NCBI GenBank assembly: GCA_016926115.1 | Contig: JAFGPF010000013.1 | Coordinates: forward strand, 1-61,038 | DNA from: Dehalococcoidales bacterium | GTDB taxonomy: Bacteria; Chloroflexota; Dehalococcoidia; Dehalococcoidales; RBG-16-60-22 | Length of the DNA: 61,038 nucleotides | Direction: 5' to 3' | Part shown: piece by piece, positions 49,180 through 56,608 of the stretch | Layout: each line of letters opens with the position of its first letter | Numbering within the stretch: the stretch's first letter is position 1 | Notes under the pieces: generated by a model | Told to the model about the DNA's origin: nothing | The model's database searches: none | What the model saw: only the letters and a program-made list of their open reading frames with translations | Made by a program: the position numbers and the translations under genes

Positions 49180-49244
49180 GTTATCAGTTTATCACAGGCG
49201 GCTATTACGTTCAAGAAAATACCTGAAATCCGTGACTGATTCCC

Positions 49245-49274
49245 TTGACAAAAAGCCCTTACAAGTGCTAGATT
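49245..49274 (+). promoter_or_regulatory. hrcA: Predicted promoter of hrcA-grpE-dnaK
   Basis: TTGACA (49245-49250), an 18-nt spacer and TAGATT (49269-49274). An alternative TATAAT (49274-49279) is 5 nt further but gives a 23-nt spacer. CIRCE starts at once downstream. Confidence 0.6.
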
Positions 49275-49278
49275 ATAA

Positions 49279-49305
49279 TTAGCAGTCTAAGCAGGAGACT
49301 GCTAA
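49279..49305. promoter_or_regulatory. CIRCE element (HrcA operator)
   Basis: TTAGCAGTC-N9-GACTGCTAA, a perfect 9-bp inverted repeat. It differs from the standard TTAGCACTC at one symmetrical base and lies 11 nt before the hrcA ATG. Confidence 0.95.
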
Positions 49306-49316
49306 CGGAGACTGAA

Positions 49317-50357
49317 ATGATTACTGCCAGAAGCGGGAAAATACTCAACTACATCGTCGGGCAATACATCTCCCGGGCGGTGCCCATACCATCGCAGGTC
49401 ATCGCCGACGAGGCACAGCTGGGGATAAGTCCGGCTACCGTGCGCAATGAAATGGCGCTCCTGGAGAGGGAAGGGTATCTTATACGCCCCCACACCTCGG
49501 CGGGGTGTACCCCCTCGGACAAGGGATACCGCCACTACGTGGGGTCGATTGAAGCCGTTAATCTCCCCCGGGAGGAACAGCGCCTCATCAGCCACACCTT
49601 CCACCAGGTGGAAAAAGAGGTGGAAGCCTGGGTAAGCCTCACGGCTACGCTCCTGGCCAAGCTGGCGCAAAACGTGGCGGTGGTCAGCCTGCCGAAATCC
49701 ACCGACTGTAAACTGAAGCATTTCGAGCTGATATCCGTGCAGGACGCCCGGGCGCTGGCAATCGTCGTGCTGGAAGGCAGCAAGGTCAAGCAGAAACTGG
49801 TTACCTTCGACGAGGCCGTCTCTCAACCCGCCCTTGCCATCGTCAGCGGTAAGCTGAACAGCGAATATAGCGGATTGTCCGCCCAGCAGATTGCCGGCAA
49901 AAAACTCGAACTTACGCCGCTGGAAAATCAGGCGACCGGTTTCCTCGTTGAAATCATGCGCGCCGAGGACAGCCAGGAATACCAGGAGCCGTACCTCGAA
50001 GGCTGGCACTTCATACTCAACCAGCCGGAATTCACTCACAGCGACCAGATGAGTTCCCTCATGGAACTGGTGGAGCGCCGCGGCTTGCTGAAGGTCATCG
50101 TGCCCTCCAAATTGAGTCCGCAGGGCGTCCAGGTAATCATCGGCAAAGAGAACAAGGACGTGGCTATCCAGAACTGCAGCGTGGTCATCTGCCAGTACGG
50201 TCTCCCCGAGGAAGCCACCGGCACCATCGCCGTGCTCGGTCCCACCCGCATGCCGTATTCACGCACCATACCCACCGTATATTACCTGTCTTCGGTACTG
50301 GGTCAACTGGTATCCGGACTCTACGGCAGGGATGAAATCGGCGAACAGGATATATAA
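49317..50357 (+). CDS. hrcA: Heat-inducible transcription repressor HrcA
   Basis: A 346-residue repressor that binds CIRCE and is folded by GroEL. The winged helix (1-80) has SQVIADEAQLGISPATVRNEMALLEREGYLIRPHTSAGCTPSDKGYRHYV. The GAF-like and inserted domains follow, with NCSVVICQYG and LGPTRMPYSRTIPTVYYLS at the end. SAGCTP replaces the common SAGRIP. CIRCE is directly upstream, so the repressor is self-regulated. grpE begins 2 nt after its stop. Confidence 0.95.
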   Translation: MITARSGKILNYIVGQYISRAVPIPSQVIADEAQLGISPATVRNEMALLEREGYLIRPHTSAGCTPSDKGYRHYVGSIEAVNLPREEQRLISHTFHQVEKEVEAWVSLTATLLAKLAQNVAVVSLPKSTDCKLKHFELISVQDARALAIVVLEGSKVKQKLVTFDEAVSQPALAIVSGKLNSEYSGLSAQQIAGKKLELTPLENQATGFLVEIMRAEDSQEYQEPYLEGWHFILNQPEFTHSDQMSSLMELVERRGLLKVIVPSKLSPQGVQVIIGKENKDVAIQNCSVVICQYGLPEEATGTIAVLGPTRMPYSRTIPTVYYLSSVLGQLVSGLYGRDEIGEQDI

Positions 50358-50359
50358 CA

Positions 50360-50908
50360 ATGATACCGAAAGACAATGAAATTATAGACAACGACGAGCC
50401 TGAACCGGAAACCTCCGAAGCACCGGGCACGGAGAACCTGGAAGAGTCACTCGCCGAGGAAAAGAAAAAGGCGGAGGAATACCTGGCTAACTGGCAGCGG
50501 GCGCAGGCGGACTTCATCAACTACAAGCGCCGCTCCGAGCAGGAAAGGCAGGAATTCAACGCCTACGCCAACGCCAACCTCATCCTCAGCCTCCTGCCGG
50601 TCATCGACGACCTGGAACGGGCGCTGGAAGCCGTTCCCGCCAGGTATAAAAAGCACGACTGGGTGGAAGGCGTCCGGCTGGTGGAACGCAAGTTCAAGAC
50701 CATCCTGGAAGGGCACGGGGTCAAGGAGATAAAAGCCGCCGGAGAGGACTTCGACCCCAATTTCCACGAAGCCCTCAGGCAGGACAGCGGCGAGGAAGGC
50801 AAGGTCATCGAGGAATTTCAAAAGGGTTACATGTTAAAAGATAAACTCCTCCGGCCCGCCCGCGTGGTGGTGGGCAACGGGGAGGCAGATACAAAGGAGG
50901 AAGAGTAA
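50360..50908 (+). CDS. grpE: Nucleotide exchange factor GrpE
   Basis: A 182-residue co-chaperone of DnaK. It has an acidic N-terminal tail, a long coiled coil (EEKKKAEEYLANWQRAQADFINYKRR), the conserved LPVIDDLERAL segment and the beta domain (FDPNFHEAL, GYMLKDKLLRPARVVVGNG). It is placed between hrcA (2-nt gap) and dnaK (no gap). Confidence 0.96.
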   Translation: MIPKDNEIIDNDEPEPETSEAPGTENLEESLAEEKKKAEEYLANWQRAQADFINYKRRSEQERQEFNAYANANLILSLLPVIDDLERALEAVPARYKKHDWVEGVRLVERKFKTILEGHGVKEIKAAGEDFDPNFHEALRQDSGEEGKVIEEFQKGYMLKDKLLRPARVVVGNGEADTKEEE

Positions 50909-52834
50909 ATGGGTAAGGCAGTAGGTATAGACCTGGGTACCACCTTCAGCGAAGTGGCGGTTATGGAGGGGGGAGAACCCGTAGTAATCACCAGTTCCGA
51001 GGGCAGCCGCCTCGTGCCTTCGGTGGTAGCCATCAATAAAAACGGGGAACGGCTGGTAGGCCAGATAGCCAAGCGGCAGGCAATTACGAATCCGGAGAAT
51101 ACCGTCTACGCCATCAAGCGTTTCATGGGTCGTAAGTTCGGCGAACCGGCCGGGCGCGAGCTTCCCGTCGAGGAAGACGCCAAGCGCAAGACGTACAAAG
51201 TGGCCAAGGCGGCGAACAACGACGTTCATGTTGTCATGGGCGACAAGGAATACAGTCCGCCGGAGATTTCCGCCATGATTCTGCAGAAGCTCAAGGCGGA
51301 TGCCGAGGCGCACCTGGGCGAAAAAGTGACCGAGGCGGTCATCACCGTCCCGGCTTACTTCAACGACGCCCAGCGCCAGGCTACCAAGGACGCCGGCAAG
51401 ATTGCCGGTCTTGAAGTGCTGCGTATCATCAACGAGCCCACGGCCGCCTCGCTAGCGTACGGACTGGACAAGAAGAGCGACGAGACAATCGCCGTCTACG
51501 ACCTCGGCGGCGGGACCTTCGATATCTCCATACTGGAACTGGGCGAAGGCACCTTCCAGGTAAAGTCCACCAACGGCGATACCCACCTCGGCGGCGAGGA
51601 CTTCGACCAGCGGATTATGGAATGGCTCATCGCCGAGTTCAAGAAAGACCAGGGCATCGACCTCGGCAGCGACAAGACGGCGCTACAGCGCCTCAAGGAA
51701 GCCGCGGAGAAGGCAAAAGTGGAACTGTCTTCGGTACAGCAGACAGAGGTCAACCTCCCCTTTATCACCGCCGACGCCAGCGGCCCCAAGCATATGAACA
51801 TTACGCTGTCCCGCTCCAGGCTGGAACAGCTGGTCATGGACCTGGCGGAAAAGACCATCGAGCCGTGCCGGCAGGCCCTCAAGGACGCCGGCAAGACGGC
51901 AGCACAGATAGACGAGGTAATCCTGGTGGGCGGTCAGACACGCATGCCCCTGGTACAGCAGAAAGTACAGGAATTCTTCGGCAAGGAGCCGCATAAAGGC
52001 GTCAACCCCGACGAGGTGGTCGCCATCGGAGCCGCCATACAGGCGGGCGTCCTCAAGGGAGACGTTAAGGACGTCCTGCTGCTCGATGTCACCCCGCTGA
52101 CGCTGGGCATCGAGACCCTCGGCGCCGTAGCCACGCCTCTCATCCCGCGCAACACCACCATTCCCACCGCCAAGAGCCAGATATTCAGCACGGCGGCGGA
52201 CAACCAGCCGAGTGTCGAAATCCATGTCCTCCAGGGCGAACGGCCCATGGCGGCGGACAACCGCACGCTGGGCAAGTTCAACCTTGACGGCATCCTGCCG
52301 GCGCCGCGCGGCGTGCCCCAGGTTGAGGTCACGTTCGATATCGATGCTAACGGTATACTCAACGTGCGCGCCCAGGACAAGGGCACCGGCAAAGAGCAGA
52401 AGATAACCATAACCTCCTCCAGCGGGCTGTCCAAGGAAGACGTGGAGAAGATGCAGAAAGAGGCGGAGGCTCATGCCGCCGAGGACACCAAGCGCCGCGA
52501 GGAGATAGAGACCAAAAATATGGCGGACACCATGGCGTACCAGGCGGAAAAGACGCTGCGCGACAACAAGGACAAGATTCCCGAGGAAATGAACAAAGAG
52601 GCGGAAGAGAAGATAGCCGCCGTCAAGAGCGCCCTGAACGGCACGGACGTCGACGCCATCAAGAAAGCCAACCAGGAGCTAAACGAGACCATGCAGAAGA
52701 TAGGCACCGCGGTATACGGTCAGCAGGGCCAGCAGCCCCCGCCGCCCGGAGGGGAAGCCCCGCCGGAAGGTGAAGGCGGCAAAGAAGGCGGCGATGACGA
52801 AGGCACCGTGGAAGGCGAGTTCAGAGAAGTATAA
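50909..52834 (+). CDS. dnaK: Chaperone DnaK (Hsp70)
   Basis: A 641-residue Hsp70. It has an N-terminal ATPase domain with [17 protein letters not shown] (Phe at a position usually Asn), [16 protein letters not shown] and [17 protein letters not shown], a substrate domain ([32 protein letters not shown]) and an acidic Gly/Pro-rich tail ([19 protein letters not shown]). The SD GGAGGAAG is in the end of grpE. The gene ends the CIRCE operon and is followed by an octamer array and a terminator. No dnaJ follows; the J-protein is in the hspR operon. Confidence 0.98.
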   Translation: MGKAVGIDLGTTFSEVAVMEGGEPVVITSSEGSRLVPSVVAINKNGERLVGQIAKRQAITNPENTVYAIKRFMGRKFGEPAGRELPVEEDAKRKTYKVAKAANNDVHVVMGDKEYSPPEISAMILQKLKADAEAHLGEKVTEAVITVPAYFNDAQRQATKDAGKIAGLEVLRIINEPTAASLAYGLDKKSDETIAVYDLGGGTFDISILELGEGTFQVKSTNGDTHLGGEDFDQRIMEWLIAEFKKDQGIDLGSDKTALQRLKEAAEKAKVELSSVQQTEVNLPFITADASGPKHMNITLSRSRLEQLVMDLAEKTIEPCRQALKDAGKTAAQIDEVILVGGQTRMPLVQQKVQEFFGKEPHKGVNPDEVVAIGAAIQAGVLKGDVKDVLLLDVTPLTLGIETLGAVATPLIPRNTTIPTAKSQIFSTAADNQPSVEIHVLQGERPMAADNRTLGKFNLDGILPAPRGVPQVEVTFDIDANGILNVRAQDKGTGKEQKITITSSSGLSKEDVEKMQKEAEAHAAEDTKRREEIETKNMADTMAYQAEKTLRDNKDKIPEEMNKEAEEKIAAVKSALNGTDVDAIKKANQELNETMQKIGTAVYGQQGQQPPPPGGEAPPEGEGGKEGGDDEGTVEGEFREV

Positions 52835-52836
52835 CA

Positions 52837-52860
52837 TTTGCGCACTTGCGCAATTACGCA
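52837..52860. repeat. Octamer repeat locus d (after dnaK)
   Basis: TTTGCGCA, CTTGCGCA and ATTACGCA: three phased octamers 3 nt after the dnaK stop and just before its terminator. Confidence 0.75.
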
Positions 52861-52867
52861 TAATCCG

Positions 52868-52898
52868 AGAGGGGGCTGAAAAGCCCCCTCTTTCTTTT
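52868..52898 (+). terminator. Rho-independent terminator of hrcA-grpE-dnaK
   Basis: A 10-bp stem AGAGGGGGCT/AGCCCCCTCT with a GAAA tetraloop, then TTCTTTT. Confidence 0.9.
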
Positions 52899-52908
52899 CC
52901 CCGCCGGT

Positions 52909-52944
52909 TGTCATTGCGAGGAGACGCAGTTAACTAAGCAATCC
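52909..52944. repeat. REP-like element TGTCATTGCGAGGAG...AAGCAATCC
   Basis: A 36-bp unit of a palindromic type (TCATTGCGAGGAG ... AAGCAATCC) seen in intergenic spaces of many bacteria. The arms GATTGCTT/AAGCAATC type are only partly self-complementary in this copy. Confidence 0.6.
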
Positions 52945-52957
52945 GTTATCCCATTAC

Positions 52958-52985
52958 GTCATTCCCGTGCAAACGGGAATCCAGC
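52958..52985. repeat. REP-like palindrome GTCATTCCCGTGCAAACGGGAATCC
   Basis: A perfect 8-bp inverted repeat ATTCCCGT/ACGGGAAT with a GCAA loop (52961-52980), of the widespread CATTCCCG...CGGGAATCC class. Confidence 0.7.
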
Positions 52986-52993
52986 CCCCTCCG

Positions 52994-53040
52994 CTCATTC
53001 TGAAACCCCGGCGTGAGCTCGGTCGAACGCCTGCCGAAGA
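52994..53040. repeat. REP-like element CTCATTCTGA...GCCGAAGAA
   Basis: Third palindromic-type unit in a row, with TCATTCTGA at the left and CCGAAGAAT at the right. It directly abuts the 45-bp repeat copy 2. Confidence 0.45.
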
Positions 53041-53084
53041 ATTCCCACCCTGACCGCCCGGTATCTTCTACGGCTTATCCCTTA
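53041..53084. repeat. Dispersed 45-bp repeat, copy 2
   Basis: ATTCCCACCCTGACCGCCC ... CGGCTTATCCCTTA; aligned to 34470-34514 with one single-base gap and a few changes. The inverted partner found at copy 1 is missing here. Confidence 0.65.
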
Positions 53085-53154
53085 GCTTTCTCCCCACCAC
53101 AAGGGGGTGAAGTACTAAAAATGACCGCATCTCAGACAATATCCTTTATGAGAA

Positions 53155-53178
53155 GTTGCGCAACTGCGCACTAACGCT
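53155..53178. repeat. Octamer repeat locus e (3' end of the radical SAM gene)
   Basis: GTTGCGCA, ACTGCGCA and CTAACGCT in phase. The third unit includes the stop codon of the leftward radical SAM gene. Confidence 0.75.
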
Positions 53179-54976
53179 TATTCGCACAGAGTTCCGTATC
53201 CTCGAACCCGCAGGCATTACAGGGATTATTTCGGCAATCCGGCGTCTCCAGACCTTCCCGGGCGCGCTGAAACTCACGCTTCAGAAAGTCGGTTGATACG
53301 CCTGTATTTATATGCGACCACGGCAGCACTTCGTCCAGGGTACGCTCGCGGCAGGCGTAGAAATCTGGCTCCAGACCGGAATCTTTAAACGCACGGAGCC
53401 ATGCATCGTAATTCAACTGCTCGGTCCAGGCATCGAACTTGCATCCCAGTTCATAAGCGCGGTGAATCACTTTCCCCATCCGGCGGTCTCCACGGGAGAG
53501 CGCCGCTTCCAGCAGGCTGGTGCGCGGGTCGTGCCAGGACAGGCGGATGCCCTTGCGCTGTAAACCCCGCTGAAGGATCTCGTGCCGGGCAGTTATCTCC
53601 GCCTCGTCTACCTGGGCGGTCCACTGGAAGGGCGTATGCGGCTTGGGGATGAAAGTGGCGACGCTTACCCTTATTGTCGGCTTTTTGCCGCTGGCCTTCC
53701 TGCCCTCGGCGCGCACCTTTTCCACCAGCGTCACGATGCTCTCCACGTCTTCCGGGGTCTCGGTAGGGAGGCCGACCATGAAATAGAGCTTGAGGCCGGT
53801 CCAGCCGCGCTCGAAGGCGGTGGCGGCGGTCGCCAGCAGGCTTTCTTCCGTCAGGTTCTTATTGATGGCTGTTCTCAATCGCTCGCTGCCGGCTTCCGGG
53901 GCGAAGGTAAGTCCGGTGCGGCTGCGCGTGGGCAGCGAGCCGACGAGCTTGATGGAGAAATCGTCCAGACGCAGGCTGGGTAGGGACAGCGTGAGGTTGG
54001 GGTAGCGTTTAGACAACTTCTCAACCAGTACGTCGATTCCGGTATAGTCGGTGGTGTTCAGCGATACCAGCGAGACCTCGTCGTAGCCGCAGTTGTTTAT
54101 CAATTCTCCGGCGGAGTGTAAAACCTCCTCGTGGGGACGCTCGCGCACGGGACGGTAAATCATACCGGCCTGGCAGAAGCGGCAGCCGCGACTGCACCCG
54201 CGCTGGATTTCGATGGCGGCGCGGTCGTGGACGACCTCGATAAACGGCACGACGGGACGTACGGGTGGCGGCGGGAGCTTGGTGACGAGGCGCCGTCGGA
54301 TTACGGGAGGGGCTTCCGGGACGGTGGGGGTAATGCCCAGGGGCAGGCCGGCGGAATCGTATTTCACCTCGTAAAAAGCAGGGATATAGACGCCCGGAAC
54401 CCCGGCGAGGCCCTTAAGCAGGATTTGTTTCCTTTTGTTTTTTGTTTTATGGTAAGTGTCCAGGAACTCGAGTATTACCTCCTCGCCGTCCCCGATGACG
54501 AAGGCATCTATAAAATCGGACATCGGCTCCGGGTTCAGGCAGCAGCTCCCCCCGGCGATTATCAGGGGATGGGAGTCGTCCCTCTCCGAGGCGAGGACGG
54601 GTATCCCGGCAAGGCCCAGCATGTTGAGCACGTTGGTGTAGGACAGCTCGTATCCCAGCGAAAAGCCGACGATGTTAAAGTCCTTGAGCGGGCGCTTGCT
54701 TTCCAGGCTGAAGAGGGGTATATTCCTCTCCCGCATACGGGCTTCCATGTCCACCCAGGGGGCGTAGACCCTCTCGGCAAGGACGTCCGGCTGGCTATTA
54801 AGGATATCATAAAGGATGGGCACCGCCATGTTGGACATGCCTATTTCGTACGTGTCCGGGTAAGCCAGGGCAATTTTTATGTCGGTCTTGTCCCAGTCCT
54901 TGATGATGCTGTTCCACTCGCCGCCGGTATAGCGGGCGGGACGGTTGACCTGGTGTAGTATCTCGTTATCGAGCAC
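53171..54976 (-). CDS. B12-binding-domain-type radical SAM protein (TIGR03960-like)
   Basis: A protein of 601 residues. The start is placed at GTG 54976, because GGAGG lies 6 nt upstream; a TTG 21 nt earlier is weaker. The N-terminal third resembles a cobalamin-binding-like Rossmann domain (IALAYPDTYEIGMSNMAVPILYDILN). The radical SAM core has EIQRGCSRGCRFCQAGMIYRPVRER with the CxxxCxxC cluster motif. The C-terminal CRNNPCNACGFEDTELC is a possible extra zinc or Fe-S site. The family often pairs with a TIGR03936 partner, which is not seen here. The substrate is unknown. Confidence 0.88.
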   Translation of the reverse strand: MLDNEILHQVNRPARYTGGEWNSIIKDWDKTDIKIALAYPDTYEIGMSNMAVPILYDILNSQPDVLAERVYAPWVDMEARMRERNIPLFSLESKRPLKDFNIVGFSLGYELSYTNVLNMLGLAGIPVLASERDDSHPLIIAGGSCCLNPEPMSDFIDAFVIGDGEEVILEFLDTYHKTKNKRKQILLKGLAGVPGVYIPAFYEVKYDSAGLPLGITPTVPEAPPVIRRRLVTKLPPPPVRPVVPFIEVVHDRAAIEIQRGCSRGCRFCQAGMIYRPVRERPHEEVLHSAGELINNCGYDEVSLVSLNTTDYTGIDVLVEKLSKRYPNLTLSLPSLRLDDFSIKLVGSLPTRSRTGLTFAPEAGSERLRTAINKNLTEESLLATAATAFERGWTGLKLYFMVGLPTETPEDVESIVTLVEKVRAEGRKASGKKPTIRVSVATFIPKPHTPFQWTAQVDEAEITARHEILQRGLQRKGIRLSWHDPRTSLLEAALSRGDRRMGKVIHRAYELGCKFDAWTEQLNYDAWLRAFKDSGLEPDFYACRERTLDEVLPWSHINTGVSTDFLKREFQRAREGLETPDCRNNPCNACGFEDTELCANKR

Positions 54977-55035
54977 CTTATGCCTCCAGACTTTCAATTA
55001 TAGAGGTTGGGTGCGTTCAGGCGCAAATAAGAGTC

Positions 55036-55059
55036 AATGCGCAGTTGCGCAATTGAGGT
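55036..55059. repeat. Octamer repeat locus f (between divergent genes)
   Basis: AATGCGCA, GTTGCGCA and ATTGAGGT; the third unit is degenerate. It lies between the radical SAM and sulfatase-fold gene starts, about 80 nt upstream of the latter. Confidence 0.6.
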
Positions 55060-55143
55060 ATTCGGCGCCACATCCCTTTTCATTGAGTATGTTTTGGTGT
55101 ATATTAGGGCATGTTCTGAAAAACCCTGCGCGAGGAGGAGAAA

Positions 55144-56544
55144 ATGAACGTTATCTGGGTAATATCCGATTCTTTACGGCGCGACCATGTAGGCGCTTAC
55201 GGGAACAGGGAAATTATTACGCCGTCCATAGACGCCTTTGCGGAGAAGTCCGTACGCTTCGACCGTCACTATATCGCGGGCTTTCCCACCATGCCCACCC
55301 GCGCCGACTACCTGACGGGCCGCTGGACGATGTCCTACATGCAGTGGGAGCCGCTGTTCAAGGACGAGGTGACGCTCCCGGAACTGCTCTCGGACAACGG
55401 CATCAACACCGCCGCAGTAGTTGATACTCCTTTCTTCATGCGGCGCGGCATGAACTACGACCGCGGTTTCCGCACCTTTACCGAGATTACCGGCCAGATG
55501 CACCTCGAATGGAGGGTCGACCCCGATACCAAGGAGGGGCAGGTCGCCCACGGTATCTTCGGGGGGGACGTGAGGAACGACTGGCTTTACGAGGCCGATT
55601 ATTTCGCGCCCAGGACCTTCATCACGGCGATGAAGTGGCTGGAACGCCATTATCAGGAAGACTTTTTCCTCTACGTGGATACCTGGGACCCGCACGAGCC
55701 CTGGGAACCCCCGCAGTATTACCGGGAGCTGTACTGGCCCGGGCATGACGGCGACCAGGCGATGCCGGTCTACAGTTACTGGCAGGACATACCCGGCCTG
55801 ACGGAAGAAAAGGTCAAGAAAGCCCACGCTTCCTACTGCGGCGAGGTAACCATGGTGGACACGTGGTTCGGGTACTTCATGAGGCACGTGGCTAATTTAG
55901 GACTGCTGGATAATACGCTCGTTATATTTACCTCCGACCACGGCTACTATTTCGGCGAGCACGGCGGACTGCTGGGGAAAATGGTCTTCGCCAAAGACAA
56001 GAAGACCGGCCGGCCGATGAACGGGGTATGGTCGCACTCGCCTTTCTACGAGGAGGTCACCCATACGCCCCTGCTGATATATATGCCCGGTGTGAAACCG
56101 GCGGCGTACGGCGGGCTGACGTCGGCGGTGGACCTGATGCCTACCGTCATGGAGGCAATGGGACAGAAAATACCGTCGCGGGTACAGGGGAAGTCGCTGC
56201 TGCCCATGGTGAAAGACCAGAAAGTGCCCGGACGCGATTACGTTATCAGCGCGCACCCGTTCGTTAACGAGGGCGACTCACTGCGGTCTATCGATGATTT
56301 TCCAAGGCTGACGGAGAAGGACTCCACGGCTACGGTGACCACCGCCGAGTGGACCCTGCTGTATAATACCGAGCCGGGCATGTCCGAGTTGTATAACCTG
56401 AAGTCCGACCCCGGGCAGGAGAAGAACCTCATCAAGGAAAATCCTGACAAAGCGGGGGAGCTGCACCAGTTATTGGTTAAATACATGAAAGAAACCAATA
56501 TCTCCGAGCATTTACTCAAGCCGCGGCTGGAGTTGAGGTTATAA
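55144..56544 (+). CDS. Sulfatase-fold (alkaline phosphatase superfamily) hydrolase with Thr at the nucleophile position
   Basis: A 466-residue cytoplasmic enzyme (no signal peptide). The fold is clear: VIWVISDSLRRDHVGAYG at the start, CT...DHGYYFGEHG-like FTSDHGYYFGEHG metal site, SHSPFYEEVTHTPLLIYMPG and LYNLKSDPGQEKNL at the end. The CxPxR signature of sulfatases is TMPTRADYLTGR here: the Cys or Ser that becomes formylglycine is Thr. Thr nucleophiles are usual in phosphodiesterases and phosphonate hydrolases of this superfamily, so a phospho-ester or phosphonate is a more likely substrate than a sulfate ester. The SD is GAGGAGG. Confidence 0.85.
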   Translation: MNVIWVISDSLRRDHVGAYGNREIITPSIDAFAEKSVRFDRHYIAGFPTMPTRADYLTGRWTMSYMQWEPLFKDEVTLPELLSDNGINTAAVVDTPFFMRRGMNYDRGFRTFTEITGQMHLEWRVDPDTKEGQVAHGIFGGDVRNDWLYEADYFAPRTFITAMKWLERHYQEDFFLYVDTWDPHEPWEPPQYYRELYWPGHDGDQAMPVYSYWQDIPGLTEEKVKKAHASYCGEVTMVDTWFGYFMRHVANLGLLDNTLVIFTSDHGYYFGEHGGLLGKMVFAKDKKTGRPMNGVWSHSPFYEEVTHTPLLIYMPGVKPAAYGGLTSAVDLMPTVMEAMGQKIPSRVQGKSLLPMVKDQKVPGRDYVISAHPFVNEGDSLRSIDDFPRLTEKDSTATVTTAEWTLLYNTEPGMSELYNLKSDPGQEKNLIKENPDKAGELHQLLVKYMKETNISEHLLKPRLELRL

Positions 56545-56571
56545 AAAGGAGGGGGCTTTAAAGCCCCCTCC
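56543..56571 (-). terminator. Terminator of gyrA (minus strand)
   Basis: Perfect palindrome GGAGGGGGCTTT/AAAGCCCCCTCC (56548-56571). On the minus strand it is followed by TTTTT (56547-56543), so it serves gyrA; on the plus strand there is no T run. Confidence 0.8.
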
Positions 56572-56584
56572 CGGATTATCCGTA

Positions 56585-56608
56585 ATTGCGCAATTGCGCA
56601 TCAACGCT
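56585..56608. repeat. Octamer repeat locus g (3' end of gyrA)
   Basis: ATTGCGCA twice in a row, then TCAACGCT. The last unit reaches into the gyrA stop codon and the array lies between gyrA and its terminator. Confidence 0.75.

Noticed and set aside
52837..52860. Octamer array d as part of the dnaK terminator
   Set aside because: The terminator hairpin at 52868-52898 is complete without it, and the same octamers occur at sites with no terminator.
54977..54997. TTG start for the radical SAM gene
   Set aside because: GGAGG lies downstream of it and at ideal distance from GTG 54976.
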